Part shown: in pieces, positions 26,155 to 35,292 of the stretch
How positions within the stretch are numbered: the stretch's first letter is position 1
Layout of the letters: each line of letters starts with the position of its first letter
Source: Pseudomonas viridiflava
GTDB lineage: Bacteria > Pseudomonadota > Gammaproteobacteria > Pseudomonadales > Pseudomonadaceae
NCBI RefSeq assembly: GCF_900580865.1
Contig: NZ_UTBZ01000228.1
Span: 186,001-250,000, forward strand
Reading direction: 5' to 3'
DNA: 64,000 bases
Notes under the pieces: model-generated
What the model saw: the letters and a program-made list of their open reading frames with translations, nothing else
What the model was told of the DNA's origin: nothing
Databases searched by the model: none
Made by a program: the position numbers and the translations under genes

Positions 26155-26391
26155 ATGGATTACTTCATCATCGTCGTCACCACGGTCGCCGGTTTGTACT
26201 TCCATTGGTGGTTGTACGTGCGGATCAAGCGCTGGATGGATCGCGACCTGGCGCTGTCATTGGCCGGCAAGGATGAAGGCAAACGTGCCTTCATGCTCGA
26301 ACAGCTGGCTCGCGCTCAGGCGCAGAAAATCAAGCGCCGGGATCTGCCGAAGTGGCTGGAGGCCGCTGCGGCAGGCTATCCCGCTCGGTAG
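26155..26391 (+). CDS. Small membrane-anchored protein, unknown function
   Basis: 78 residues: an N-terminal hydrophobic segment (YFIIVVTTVAGLYFHWWLYV) then a basic, charged cytoplasmic tail (KRWMDRDLALSLAGKDEGKR). A conserved-looking small gene between slyB and pdxH. No function can be read. Confidence 0.65.
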   Translation: MDYFIIVVTTVAGLYFHWWLYVRIKRWMDRDLALSLAGKDEGKRAFMLEQLARAQAQKIKRRDLPKWLEAAAAGYPAR

Positions 26392-26396
26392 ACTGC

Positions 26397-27044
26397 TCAG
26401 GGTGCCAGACGTTCAAGAATCCAGTTGGCGCCCTGCACGCGGTAGTTGAGGCGATCGTGCAGACGGCTCGGACGGCCCTGCCAGAATTCGATGCGCTCAG
26501 GCAGCAAGCGGTAACCGCCCCAGTGTTGCGGGCAGTCGGGCTGAGTATCGGAGAAGCGCTGCTCGGTAGCCTTGAGCAAATCTTCCAGTTCACCGCGCCC
26601 GTTGATCACCCGGCTCTGCGGTGAAGCCCAGGCACCGAGGCGGCTGCCCAGTGGCCGCACTTTATAATACGCATCGGACTCTTCAGGCGTGACCTTGACC
26701 ACCCGCCCTTCGATGCGCACCTGGCGCTCCAGAGTTGGCCAGAAGAAGGTCATGGCGGCGAACGGGTTGGCCGCCAGGTGCTGACCCTTGGCGCTGTCGT
26801 AGTTGGTGAAGAAGGTGAAACCCTGCTCGTCCAGGCCCTTGAGCAGCAGAATGCGACAGTGCGGTCGCCCATCCTGGTCGACCGTGGCCAGGGTCATGGC
26901 GTTGGCTTCCACTGGTGCCTGTTCGGTTTTCACCGCGTCGGCGAACCACTGGTGGAACAACGCAAACGGCTCGGCCGGCGCTTGCGCCTCGGTCAGACCA
27001 TCCCGGGTGTAATCACGACGCATATCTGCCAGAGCCTGGGTCAT
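26397..27044 (-). CDS. pdxH: Pyridoxamine 5'-phosphate oxidase
   Basis: 215 residues, the standard length. It converts pyridoxamine/pyridoxine 5'-phosphate to PLP using FMN. Family motifs: MTLATVDQDGRPHCRILLLK (FMN binding), FTFFTNYDSAKGQHL, PFAAMTFFWPTLERQVRIEG, SPQSRVI and the C-terminal WGGYRLLPERIEFWQG with the RLHDR tail. Cytosolic dimer. Confidence 0.95.
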   Translation of the reverse strand: MTQALADMRRDYTRDGLTEAQAPAEPFALFHQWFADAVKTEQAPVEANAMTLATVDQDGRPHCRILLLKGLDEQGFTFFTNYDSAKGQHLAANPFAAMTFFWPTLERQVRIEGRVVKVTPEESDAYYKVRPLGSRLGAWASPQSRVINGRGELEDLLKATEQRFSDTQPDCPQHWGGYRLLPERIEFWQGRPSRLHDRLNYRVQGANWILERLAP

Positions 27045-27068
27045 GGCGCATTCCTTTTCGTTAGCGAA

Positions 27069-28175
27069 TCACTTCTTGGTGGCATCGGTCGCGGCGACTT
27101 TCTTGTCGGTCGCGGCGGCTTTGGCTGGTGCAGTTTTCTTCGCCGGGGCCTTGGCTGGAGCTTTTTTCGCTGGAGCCTTGGCAGCGGCTTTCTTGGCCGG
27201 AGCCTTTTTGGTTGCCGGAACAGCCGCTTTTTTCGCCGCTGGCGCCGGGGTCACCGGTTTGGCGGCGGGTTTGGCGTCCTGCGCAGCAACCATGGTCACT
27301 GGTTTCGGTGCCGGCATGTTGTACTTGCTCAGCAGCGCAACCATGGTGTTCTGCGGGGTCACCAGCAGTTCGACGCGACGGTTAAGGGCACGACCTTCAA
27401 CGCTGTCGTTGGCGGCACGCGGCGCTTCGGAACCCATGCCGCGCAGCATCAGGCGATCACGCTGCAAGCCGCTGAGACGGAAGATCGCCGCAATGGACTG
27501 GGCACGTTCCTGGCTCAGTTTGATGTTGGCAGGCGCGGCACCACTGGAATCGCTGTGGCCAAGAACCAGCACGGCAGTTTTCGGGTCGGCTTCAAGGATT
27601 TTCGCCACTCGGGTGAACGGACCGAGGGTGACCGGCAGCAGCATGGCGGGACGATCCGGGTTGAACGAGCCTTCGACCGGTGCAGTCACGACCAGCACGT
27701 TTTCACGGCGCTCGAGTTGCAGGTTGCTGTCCTTGACCGCTTCACGCAGACGCGGCTCGTAGTCGTCGAGCCAGGCCTGAGTGACTTTAGGATCCGGCAT
27801 CGGCACGGCTTTGGTGGTTGGCTGATCCTTGCCACCAAACGGCCACCACCATTTGCCACCTGCGTCGGCTTCAGCTTTGGCCACGGTTGCCGGCTTTTTC
27901 GCTTCCGGGGCGACTTCTGCCTTCATGTCCGCTTTGACCGCTTCATCATCGGAACCGAACGGCCAATACCACGGGTTGCTGCTTTCAGTCTTGGCCACGG
28001 GTGCAGTGGCCGCAGGTTTCAGCGGGGCCGGGGCCGGGGCTGGCTCCTTGGCTGCGACTTTGTCGGAAGAGCCGAACGGCCACCAACTACCGCCGTCCGC
28101 ATCGTTTTTCGGGGTCTGTGCACAACCGGTGATCGCTACACACAGGGCCAGGGCGAGGGTCTTTTTAGATGACAT
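27069..28175 (-). CDS. OmpA-type peptidoglycan-associated lipoprotein with WPFG repeats and Lys/Ala tail
   Basis: 368 residues. Lipobox near CVAITGC (Cys ~18). Three repeats of a Trp-Pro-Phe-Gly motif (GGSWWPFGSSDK, NPWYWPFGSDDE, GGKWWWPFGGKDQ) in the first ~130 residues, linked by Ala/Pro-rich stretches. The OmpA peptidoglycan-binding domain follows (AVLVLGHSDSSGA, ALNRRVELLV). The last ~55 residues are a basic APAKKA-type low-complexity tail like histone H1. Probably tethers the outer membrane to the wall. Lies 24 bp upstream of pdxH on the same strand. Confidence 0.85.
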   Translation of the reverse strand: MSSKKTLALALCVAITGCAQTPKNDADGGSWWPFGSSDKVAAKEPAPAPAPLKPAATAPVAKTESSNPWYWPFGSDDEAVKADMKAEVAPEAKKPATVAKAEADAGGKWWWPFGGKDQPTTKAVPMPDPKVTQAWLDDYEPRLREAVKDSNLQLERRENVLVVTAPVEGSFNPDRPAMLLPVTLGPFTRVAKILEADPKTAVLVLGHSDSSGAAPANIKLSQERAQSIAAIFRLSGLQRDRLMLRGMGSEAPRAANDSVEGRALNRRVELLVTPQNTMVALLSKYNMPAPKPVTMVAAQDAKPAAKPVTPAPAAKKAAVPATKKAPAKKAAAKAPAKKAPAKAPAKKTAPAKAAATDKKVAATDATKK

Positions 28176-28288
28176 TGAAAATCCACAAAATGAAGTAATG
28201 AAAAATCAGAGCACTTTCGCCCGGATAAACAGCCGTTTTGAAACGAAAAACCGCTTGAGGTTCCGACCCTGGGACCTCGGATGCAACT

Positions 28289-29440
28289 TTACAGACAAGT
28301 GGCAAGCACCCGCGCGAGCTTCTGCGCGCGCGGATCCATCAAGACATACGGCCCAAGGGTATTTGTCACGAAACCGAAGGCGACATCATGCTCAGGGTCA
28401 GCAAAACCGATGGAACCACCTGCGCCCGGATGACCGAACGCCCGTGGGCCGAGACCGTAGGTGGCGTTGGGCACGTCCGGTTGATCGAGCATGCAGCCCA
28501 GCCCAAAACGGGTGCGGGTCAGCAAAGTCTTGTCTTCGCCGAGGCTGTGTTCGCGGGTCAGCTCTTCGAGCATGTCGCTTTCGAGGAGGCTGCCGTCGAG
28601 CAGGCCCGCGTAGAAACCGGCCAGACTGCGCGCATTGCCGTGGCCATTGGCCGCCGGTTGCTGCATGCGCCGCCATTCCGGTTTATTGGTGCTGGTGAGC
28701 ACTGAAGGTGGGTTGGTAAAAGCGCGAGTGGTCATGGCGGTTGGCTCACGCATGGTCACTTGCAGCAGACGTTGCGCGGCGGCATCACCGGCGTTGCCCT
28801 TGCCGCGCGCGATATGCGCCACGCGGTGGAACTCCTCGTCAGCCAAGCCCACGTGAAAATCCAGACCCAAAGGTTTAGCGACACGGGCGACGATGGATTC
28901 GCCCGGCCCGCGACCGTCAGCACGGCGCAGCAACTCACCGACCAGCCATCCATAAGTGATCGCGGCGTAACCGTGGCCAGTGCCCGGCGTCCACCAAGGT
29001 GCTTCGGCCGCAAGGGCATCGACCATGGTTTGCCAGTCGTAGAGGGCTTCCGGTGCCAGCAACTCGCGCAGCGCCGGCAGACCGGCCTGATGACAGAGCA
29101 ATTGGCGCAGGGTCACGGATTCTTTGCCGGCGGCGGCGAATTCCGGCCAGTAGCGGGCGACCGGAACATCCAGTTGCAGCTTGCCTTCGGCGACCAGTTG
29201 CAGGACGGTGACGGCGGTAAAGGTTTTGGTGCAGGAGAACAGGTTGGCGATGGTGTCGCTGTGCCAGGCTTCGGCGCCATCCTTGTCGGCGGTACCGGAC
29301 CAGAGGTCGAGGACGGTTTCTCCACCGACCTGAATGCACAGGGCTGCGCCGCGTTCTTGGGGATCGTCGAACAGTGCGGCAAAGGCTTCGCGCACCGCTT
29401 CGAATTGAAGTTCGTAATGTCCCTGAATCTGCACCCGCAA
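28289..29440 (-). CDS. Serine beta-lactamase-like hydrolase/esterase (EstB type)
   Basis: 383 residues, no signal peptide. Class C beta-lactamase/penicillin-binding fold: the active-site SxxK is S69-C-T-K72 in ANLFSCTKTFTAVTVLQ, a Tyr lies in the AAITYGWLVGEL segment, and GHPGAGGSIGFADPE is the third motif region. Family members are mostly esterases; the substrate is unknown. Between REP pair and the ompA-like gene. Confidence 0.85.
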   Translation of the reverse strand: MRVQIQGHYELQFEAVREAFAALFDDPQERGAALCIQVGGETVLDLWSGTADKDGAEAWHSDTIANLFSCTKTFTAVTVLQLVAEGKLQLDVPVARYWPEFAAAGKESVTLRQLLCHQAGLPALRELLAPEALYDWQTMVDALAAEAPWWTPGTGHGYAAITYGWLVGELLRRADGRGPGESIVARVAKPLGLDFHVGLADEEFHRVAHIARGKGNAGDAAAQRLLQVTMREPTAMTTRAFTNPPSVLTSTNKPEWRRMQQPAANGHGNARSLAGFYAGLLDGSLLESDMLEELTREHSLGEDKTLLTRTRFGLGCMLDQPDVPNATYGLGPRAFGHPGAGGSIGFADPEHDVAFGFVTNTLGPYVLMDPRAQKLARVLATCL

Positions 29441-29552
29441 CTCCCCGCGAAAACGCTCTACAAAGTGGCCCGCATTGTTCCAGCCCTAGAGGGATTTGGG
29501 AACAGCTGCGGGCCAGACGGTTATTTCAGAAATTTCGCTGAGGCGGCTGACG

Positions 29553-29636
29553 CCTTCGCGAGCAGGCTCGCTCCCACACTGGATCTGTGTATTACGGAAG
29601 ATCTCCTGTGGGAGCGAGCCTGCTCGCGAAGGCGTT
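29553..29636. repeat. Inverted pair of REP elements
   Basis: 'cgcgagcaggctcgctccca' and its reverse complement, between two genes on the minus strand. Confidence 0.87.
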
Positions 29637-29669
29637 CCGACGAAGAACGATGACGCGGTGGCTCAGGAC

Positions 29670-32150
29670 TCAGTGACCATTCCCCGAATGTCCACCGGCA
29701 TGCCCTGCCCCCGGCCCTTTACCGGCCTCGCCTTTGCGCCCGCCCTCAGCCTCATGCCCCGCCGCTGCGGCCGTTTTCTCAGCCTCTTTGCCAAGCTGAT
29801 CAATCGCTTGCAAATTGCTCTTGCGCACAGATTCGACAAAGCCCTGATACGGCAGATCCGTCACCCCGACCAGACCGAAATGACCATTCTCACCATCCAG
29901 CAAACGCCCGGTCACCGGTTGATCCAGATACTGGAACCAATGCACGCCGACAATTGATGGCTCACTCAACGCTTGCTTGAGGAAGTTGGCATACGCCGGG
30001 CCGCGATCTTCTTCCTTGGCCACTTGCGTGACGCCGCCCCAGAACGGGCCGCGATCGGCAGAGCCAAAGTTGAATTCGGTGATCAGTACCGGTTTGTCCA
30101 AAGCCCCCAGCGCAGCAAAGTCATAGCCGTCCTGAGGCTTCAATGTGTACATGTTGAAACTCAGCACATCGCAATACTGCGCGCAGGACGCCACGGCCTC
30201 CGGTGTGCTGATGGCAAAGCGGCCACCAAGCAACAACTGGTTCGGCGCATGCCATTTCAGTGAGTCGGAAATGGTTTTGAAGTACGTGTCGGCGAAGACC
30301 TTCTGGAAGTATTTGAAGTCAGCCTCGATTTCCGGGTGCTCGGGGTTCGGCATCGGTGGCACAAAACCCGGATCCTCCATCAACTCCCACGCCGGCAGAT
30401 CGATACCCCACGCCTTCGACAGCCCCGCCTGATTGCGGTACTTGTCGCGCAACTGCTTGAGGAACGCACGTTTGGCCGGCACGTCGGTGGTCATTTTCAG
30501 CGTGCCGTAAGCCAACGCGTAGCGGGATTTCGGATCATCGCCGGGACCGGCCCACGCCAGCTCGTTGTCGGCGTAGTAGCCGATCAGCCATGGATCGTCA
30601 CGGTGATCGCGGGCAGCGATGGCGACGGCGCGCTCGGTGGCCATGGCGAAACGCGGATCGAATGGATCCGGCATACCGCCCCACCAGTCGCTGCCGGTGC
30701 TGATGCTGGTGTAGTCGCCGACGATCGACAGCGGCAAGGTGTACGGCACACGATCGGCATCACTCAGCGAATCGGCACTCCAGTTACCGACCGTGTTGAA
30801 GCCCCAGGCTTGCAGGCGATCGAGCGTGCGGCTGGCCCACTGTTGCTCATCGATGGTGGCCTTGCACGGTTCGGCAGCCTGTTGTGTCGTCGCTTGTACG
30901 GTTTCAGTCTTGGCCGCTTCAGCGACGCCGGACTTCGGCTCGGCAGGCACAGAGGCAGGCTCAGCGGCTTTCACCGCGGCCGTTTCAGCGGCTGCCGACT
31001 TGGCTGCCTCTGCTACCCCTGATTTGCTCTCACTGTCGGCTTTGCACGGTTCACCGTACACGCGCTGCAGGTTGGCGCCGTAAAAGTCGTACCAGCGCCC
31101 GTTGCCGTATCCCCGGCCCTGATCAACACCGTTGCCGCCACGGTTGTCACCCTCGCCAAAATGCTTGGCCAACGGTTCTTCAGGTTTAGGCAGGGATTCA
31201 AACATGTACTCACGACCGGCCACGTAGGTCTGGTTGACCTGGGGGCTGACGGTGTTCACGCCCAACGAGTAAAACGGATGACCTTCAGGCGTGACCAGAT
31301 ACCAGCGGCCATCACGCTTTTCAGTGCGGAAGAAACCGCTGGCCTTGAACGCCGGGCCTTTGTTCCAGCCACCGAATTTGTCCAGCGAGGACTTTTCACG
31401 CTCGGCGAGCCAGGTTTTCAGCTGTTGCTGTTCTTTGCCGGCGGCGGATTTCAGTTGTTCGTCATTGCTGATCTTTTCCGGCCATTTGCTGCGGGTCGAT
31501 TGCCCGTAGGCGTCGACCAGATTGCCGTAAACAGCTTGGGTGACCGAATCGCCGTCCTGCACGCCAAAGCGTTCGAGCAGCAAACTCTGGGCAACTTTCG
31601 GCTGATCCATCGACAGGCTCACCGAGACCACCTGGCTGCGATCGATTTCACCGCTGCTGCTGGCCAGCAGGATCCGCTGACCATCGACTGTCATCGGCAT
31701 TGGCGGCCCGGCTTTCATGCCTTGGCTCAGCGGGCCAGACGCCACCAGCGGTACCAAAAGGGTTTGCGCAGGGCCGGCCGGCAGGTCGACGCGGCTGACC
31801 AGTGTGCGACCGTCATTGCTCTGGATTTGCACGTAAACCGTCACGGCCCAGTTCATCGCGCTCTGCAAGCGCAGGGTCATCATGCCGGACTGCGACCAGT
31901 CCCACGCGCCGGTCTGCGGTGTCAGACGCAAGGTCGGGCGCGCCGCCGGATTGAACGTCACCCGGCGCAGTACTTCACCCTCCGGGGTCTGTTCGGCATT
32001 GGCTTGCGGCAGATCGGCATTTTCGGTCGCGACTTTGACCACGTCGGCGGGGCGAACGAAGTTGAACAGGGTCTGCTGACCCGCAGGCGCCGCGAACAGC
32101 GGCGTGGCGAAGATCAAAGCGAAAACGGCAGGCAACGAACGGCGGATCAT
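29670..32150 (-). CDS. Secreted agarase-like glycoside hydrolase
   Basis: 826 residues from ATG 32150 (MIRRSLPAVFALIFATPLFA signal peptide). An N-terminal beta-rich carbohydrate-binding-like region leads to the catalytic part with GRWYLVTPEGHPFYSLGVNT, NTVGNWSADS, GYYADNELAWAGPGDD and ITEFNFG, containing candidate acid/nucleophile glutamates. A low-complexity Ala/Glu/Lys insert of ~60 residues lies between two EPCKA segments. The C-terminus is His/Gly-rich. Polymer substrate unknown (beta-agarase-type annotation from memory). Periplasmic or secreted. Confidence 0.72.
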   Translation of the reverse strand: MIRRSLPAVFALIFATPLFAAPAGQQTLFNFVRPADVVKVATENADLPQANAEQTPEGEVLRRVTFNPAARPTLRLTPQTGAWDWSQSGMMTLRLQSAMNWAVTVYVQIQSNDGRTLVSRVDLPAGPAQTLLVPLVASGPLSQGMKAGPPMPMTVDGQRILLASSSGEIDRSQVVSVSLSMDQPKVAQSLLLERFGVQDGDSVTQAVYGNLVDAYGQSTRSKWPEKISNDEQLKSAAGKEQQQLKTWLAEREKSSLDKFGGWNKGPAFKASGFFRTEKRDGRWYLVTPEGHPFYSLGVNTVSPQVNQTYVAGREYMFESLPKPEEPLAKHFGEGDNRGGNGVDQGRGYGNGRWYDFYGANLQRVYGEPCKADSESKSGVAEAAKSAAAETAAVKAAEPASVPAEPKSGVAEAAKTETVQATTQQAAEPCKATIDEQQWASRTLDRLQAWGFNTVGNWSADSLSDADRVPYTLPLSIVGDYTSISTGSDWWGGMPDPFDPRFAMATERAVAIAARDHRDDPWLIGYYADNELAWAGPGDDPKSRYALAYGTLKMTTDVPAKRAFLKQLRDKYRNQAGLSKAWGIDLPAWELMEDPGFVPPMPNPEHPEIEADFKYFQKVFADTYFKTISDSLKWHAPNQLLLGGRFAISTPEAVASCAQYCDVLSFNMYTLKPQDGYDFAALGALDKPVLITEFNFGSADRGPFWGGVTQVAKEEDRGPAYANFLKQALSEPSIVGVHWFQYLDQPVTGRLLDGENGHFGLVGVTDLPYQGFVESVRKSNLQAIDQLGKEAEKTAAAAGHEAEGGRKGEAGKGPGAGHAGGHSGNGH

Positions 32151-32245
32151 AAGAACGGAGTTCTCCCTAACGACCAACAATGGCCAATGGAAAAGCGATG
32201 GCAGAGAGATAGACAACACGGCGGGCAAAACTGCCCACCGTTGTC

Positions 32246-34390
32246 TCAGGATATTTCACGACGGAAAGGAGGCAACGCATTGAGGATCGCCTTGCCATAG
32301 CGCTGGGTGACCAGGCGCCGATCGAGCAAGGTGATGGTGCCGCGGTCTTCTTCGGTACGCAGCAGACGCCCGCAAGCCTGAACCAGCTTCAGCGAAGCAT
32401 CGGGCACGGAGATCTCCATGAACGGATTGCCGCCACGGGCTTCGATCCATTCCGACAGCGCCGCTTCGACCGGATCATCCGGCACCGAGAACGGAATCTT
32501 GGCGATCACCACGTGCTCGCAGTAGGCACCCGGCAAGTCGACACCTTCGGCAAAACTGGCCAGACCGAACAGCACGCTGGAATCACCGCCATCGACCCGT
32601 GCCTTGTGCTTGTTCAGGGTTTCCTGTTTCGACAGGTTGCCTTGAATGAACACTTGCTTGCGCCAGTCGCGGTCGAGACCGTCGAACACGTCCTGCATCT
32701 GTTTGCGCGAAGAGAACAGCACCAGCGTGCCGCGCGAGCCTTCGACCAGATCGGGCAATTCACGGATGATCGCCGCCGTATGAGCAGCAGCATCACGCGG
32801 GTCGGCCTTCAGATCCGGCACTCGCAGCACGCCGGCGTCGGCGTGATGGAACGGGCTCGGCACCACGGCGGTGACGGCTTTTTTCGGCAGACCGGCACGC
32901 ATGCGGAAACGGTCGAAAGTACCCAATGCCGTGAGGGTAGCCGAGGTCACCAGACAGCCGTAAGCCACATTCCACAGGCTGCGGCGCAAGGTTTCCGCCG
33001 CCAGAATCGGGCTGGCGTTGACCTCGATGTCGAACAGCGAACCGCTTTCGGCCAGGGTCAGCCAACGGGCCATCGGCGGGCTGTCTTCCGGGTCTTCGGC
33101 GGTAAACGCCGTCCACAGTTCCCAGTTGCCCGAAGCGCGGGACAACAGGCTGCCGAACAGCGGATACCACTCTTCGGCCTGATTGCTGGCGATGCCGATG
33201 TTGACCTCGCCGTCCATGCCTTCCTTGAGCAGGTCGGTAAGGCGCGTGAACAGATCGTTGAGACGTGAGAAGCCCTTCTTCAGCTCGATACCCATTTCGC
33301 GCATGTGCTCGGGAATCACCCCGGCGACGAAACGATGACGGGGGCGCTCACGGCCCTCGACGTCTTCGCCGGGTTTGAAGTCGGCGACCTGCTCGCAGGC
33401 GCTGAACATGAACTGTTGCTGGGCCTTGATCTCGCGCGCCAGCTCCGGCACCTGTTCGATCAACTTGCCGAGATCGCCCGGCAGCGGGTGCTGGGCCAGC
33501 AGTTTGGTCAGGTTCTTCGCGGTGGTTTCCAGCCAGTCGGCGGTGGAACGCAGGCGCGTGTAATGAGCGAAGTGGCCGATGGCCTTGTCCGGCAGGTGGT
33601 GACCTTCGTCGAACACGTAAATGGTGTCACGCGGGTCCGGCAGCACAGCGCCGCCGCCCAAGGCGAGGTCAGCCAACACCATGTCGTGGTTGGTGACAAT
33701 CACGTCGACCTTGCCCATGCCTTCGCGGGCCTTGTAGAAGGCGCACTGGCCGAAGTTCGGGCAATGACGGTTGGTGCACTGGCTGTGATCGGTGGTCAGC
33801 CGCGCCCAGTCGGCGTCTTCGAGCGCATTCGGCCAGCTGTCGCGGTCGCCGTCCCATTTATTGCCGGCAAGCTTTTCGATCATGCTGGTGAACAGCTTCT
33901 GACTGGCCTCATCGACCTCGATCTTGAAGCCTTCTTCTTCGAACAGCTGGGCAGTGGCGGTTTGTGCGTGACCTTCCTGCAAGAGCATGTCGAGTTTGGA
34001 CAGGCACATGTAGCGGCCACGACCCTTGGCGAGCGCAAAACTGAAGTTCAGCCCGCTGTTGCGCATCAGGTCGGGCAAATCCTTGTAGACGATCTGCTCT
34101 TGCAGGGCGACGGTCGCGGTGGCGATCACCAGACGTTTGCCGGCCAGTTTGGCGGTGGGGATCGCCGCGAGGCTGTAGGCCACTGTCTTGCCGGTACCGG
34201 TGCCAGCTTCCACCGCGACAATCGCGGGGTCGCCACTGCGCCGGCCTTCGTCGTCGGTGTCGATATCCCCGAGGACCTTGGCGATTTCAGCGATCATCAG
34301 GCGCTGGCCGTAACGCGGCTTGAGGCTCTTGGCCTCTAGAAAACGCGAGTAGGCGCCCTGGATCGTGGTTTTGAGTTCAGTGCTGATCAT
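32246..34390 (-). CDS. dinG: ATP-dependent DNA helicase DinG
   Basis: 714 residues. Superfamily 2 Fe-S helicase: Walker A VEAGTGTGKTVAYSL, Fe-S cluster cysteines around CLSKLDML and CTNRHCPNFGQC, Walker B VFDEGHHL, motif VI VQACGRLLRTEEDRG. It unwinds DNA with R-loops, D-loops or G-quadruplexes during SOS recovery. A LexA box sits 23 bp before its ATG. Confidence 0.95.
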   Translation of the reverse strand: MISTELKTTIQGAYSRFLEAKSLKPRYGQRLMIAEIAKVLGDIDTDDEGRRSGDPAIVAVEAGTGTGKTVAYSLAAIPTAKLAGKRLVIATATVALQEQIVYKDLPDLMRNSGLNFSFALAKGRGRYMCLSKLDMLLQEGHAQTATAQLFEEEGFKIEVDEASQKLFTSMIEKLAGNKWDGDRDSWPNALEDADWARLTTDHSQCTNRHCPNFGQCAFYKAREGMGKVDVIVTNHDMVLADLALGGGAVLPDPRDTIYVFDEGHHLPDKAIGHFAHYTRLRSTADWLETTAKNLTKLLAQHPLPGDLGKLIEQVPELAREIKAQQQFMFSACEQVADFKPGEDVEGRERPRHRFVAGVIPEHMREMGIELKKGFSRLNDLFTRLTDLLKEGMDGEVNIGIASNQAEEWYPLFGSLLSRASGNWELWTAFTAEDPEDSPPMARWLTLAESGSLFDIEVNASPILAAETLRRSLWNVAYGCLVTSATLTALGTFDRFRMRAGLPKKAVTAVVPSPFHHADAGVLRVPDLKADPRDAAAHTAAIIRELPDLVEGSRGTLVLFSSRKQMQDVFDGLDRDWRKQVFIQGNLSKQETLNKHKARVDGGDSSVLFGLASFAEGVDLPGAYCEHVVIAKIPFSVPDDPVEAALSEWIEARGGNPFMEISVPDASLKLVQACGRLLRTEEDRGTITLLDRRLVTQRYGKAILNALPPFRREIS

Positions 34391-34412
34391 GAATTTTCGG
34401 GCGCAAAAAACG

Positions 34413-34428
34413 CTGGATAAATTTTCAG
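34413..34428 (-). promoter_or_regulatory. LexA box of dinG
   Basis: CTG-GATAAATTTT-CAG fits the CTG-N10-CAG LexA consensus with an AT-rich centre, 23 bp upstream of the dinG start. Confidence 0.8.
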
Positions 34429-34489
34429 TAGTTTCGGATGGCGGCTATCATACCCCGCTAATTAATCCCGCGCAGAACGGAGTGCCCCA

Positions 34490-34954
34490 ATGACACCTTT
34501 TAGCCTCGTCTACCCTTTGCATGTCTTGTCCGCCCTGGTCTGGGTCGGCGGCATGTTTTTCGCCTGGATGGTCCTGCGCCCGGCGGCTGTGAAGGCCCTC
34601 GACGGCCCCGCCCGACTGACCTTGTGGGTGGAAGTGTTTCAAGGTTTTTTTCGCTGGGTCTGGGTTGCGGTGATCCTGTTGCCGATCAGCGGCGTGGGTA
34701 TGCTGCATTTGCAGCAGGTCGGGTTTGAGACCGCACCGAAGTATGTGCAGGTGATGATGGGGTTGTATGTGGTGATGACGGCGCTGTTTATCCGCATTCA
34801 GGGCTTGATGCTGCCGGAGTTGCGCACGGCAGTTGATGCGAAGGACTGGCCGGCGGGTGCAGCGGTGTTGGGGCGGATTCGCCGGGTGGTGGGGCTTAAT
34901 CTGATTGTCGGGTTGGTGCTGGTGGCGATTGCGGCGGCTCGGCCGATATTCTGA
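34490..34954 (+). CDS. CopD-like small integral membrane protein
   Basis: 154 residues, four membrane segments (PLHVLSALVWVGGMFFAWMV, WVWVAVILLPISGVGML, VMMGLYVVMTALFIRI, VVGLNLIVGLVLVAIAAA). The early His (PLHVLS) and WVGG motif are typical of the CopD/haem-like membrane family. Role unknown, possibly haem or copper related. Divergent from dinG with 99 bp between. Confidence 0.75.
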   Translation: MTPFSLVYPLHVLSALVWVGGMFFAWMVLRPAAVKALDGPARLTLWVEVFQGFFRWVWVAVILLPISGVGMLHLQQVGFETAPKYVQVMMGLYVVMTALFIRIQGLMLPELRTAVDAKDWPAGAAVLGRIRRVVGLNLIVGLVLVAIAAARPIF

Positions 34955-34971
34955 AATCGGGGACTGAGATC

Positions 34972-35290
34972 AAAAGCCCCTCACCCTAGCCCTCTCCCGG
35001 GGGGAGAGGGGACTGAGTGGGGGATATTGAGGAGATACGCCGACTTGAAAGATTGGCTTTGAATCCATAATCGACTCGGTTTTGCAGGTCGATGGGTAGC
35101 CTGAGTCACCTCGGTCGGCCCCCTCTCCCTCCGGGAGAGGGGACTGAGTGGGGGATATTGAGGAGATACGCCGACTTGAGAGACCGGCTTTGAATCCATA
35201 ATCGACCCGATCTTTCAGGTCGATGTATAACGCCAGACATCTCGGTCGGCTCCCTCTCCCTCCGGGAGAGGGCTGGGGTGAGGGTAAAAC
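34972..35290. repeat. Composite MITE-like repeat with terminal inverted repeats
   Basis: Begins 'cccctcaccctagccctctc' and ends with its near reverse complement 'gagagggctggggtgagggt'. Inside, a ~131-bp unit is tandemly repeated ('gactgagtgggggatattga' at 35011 and 35142) together with 'gaatccataatcgac' blocks. No gene is seen in this 338-bp gap. The same element type recurs at 43484-43837. Confidence 0.82.
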
Positions 35291-35292
35291 CT

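Noticed and set aside
30336..31022. Plus-strand ORFs over the agarase-like gene
   Set aside because: Arg/Gly-rich shadow frames without start signals or family features.
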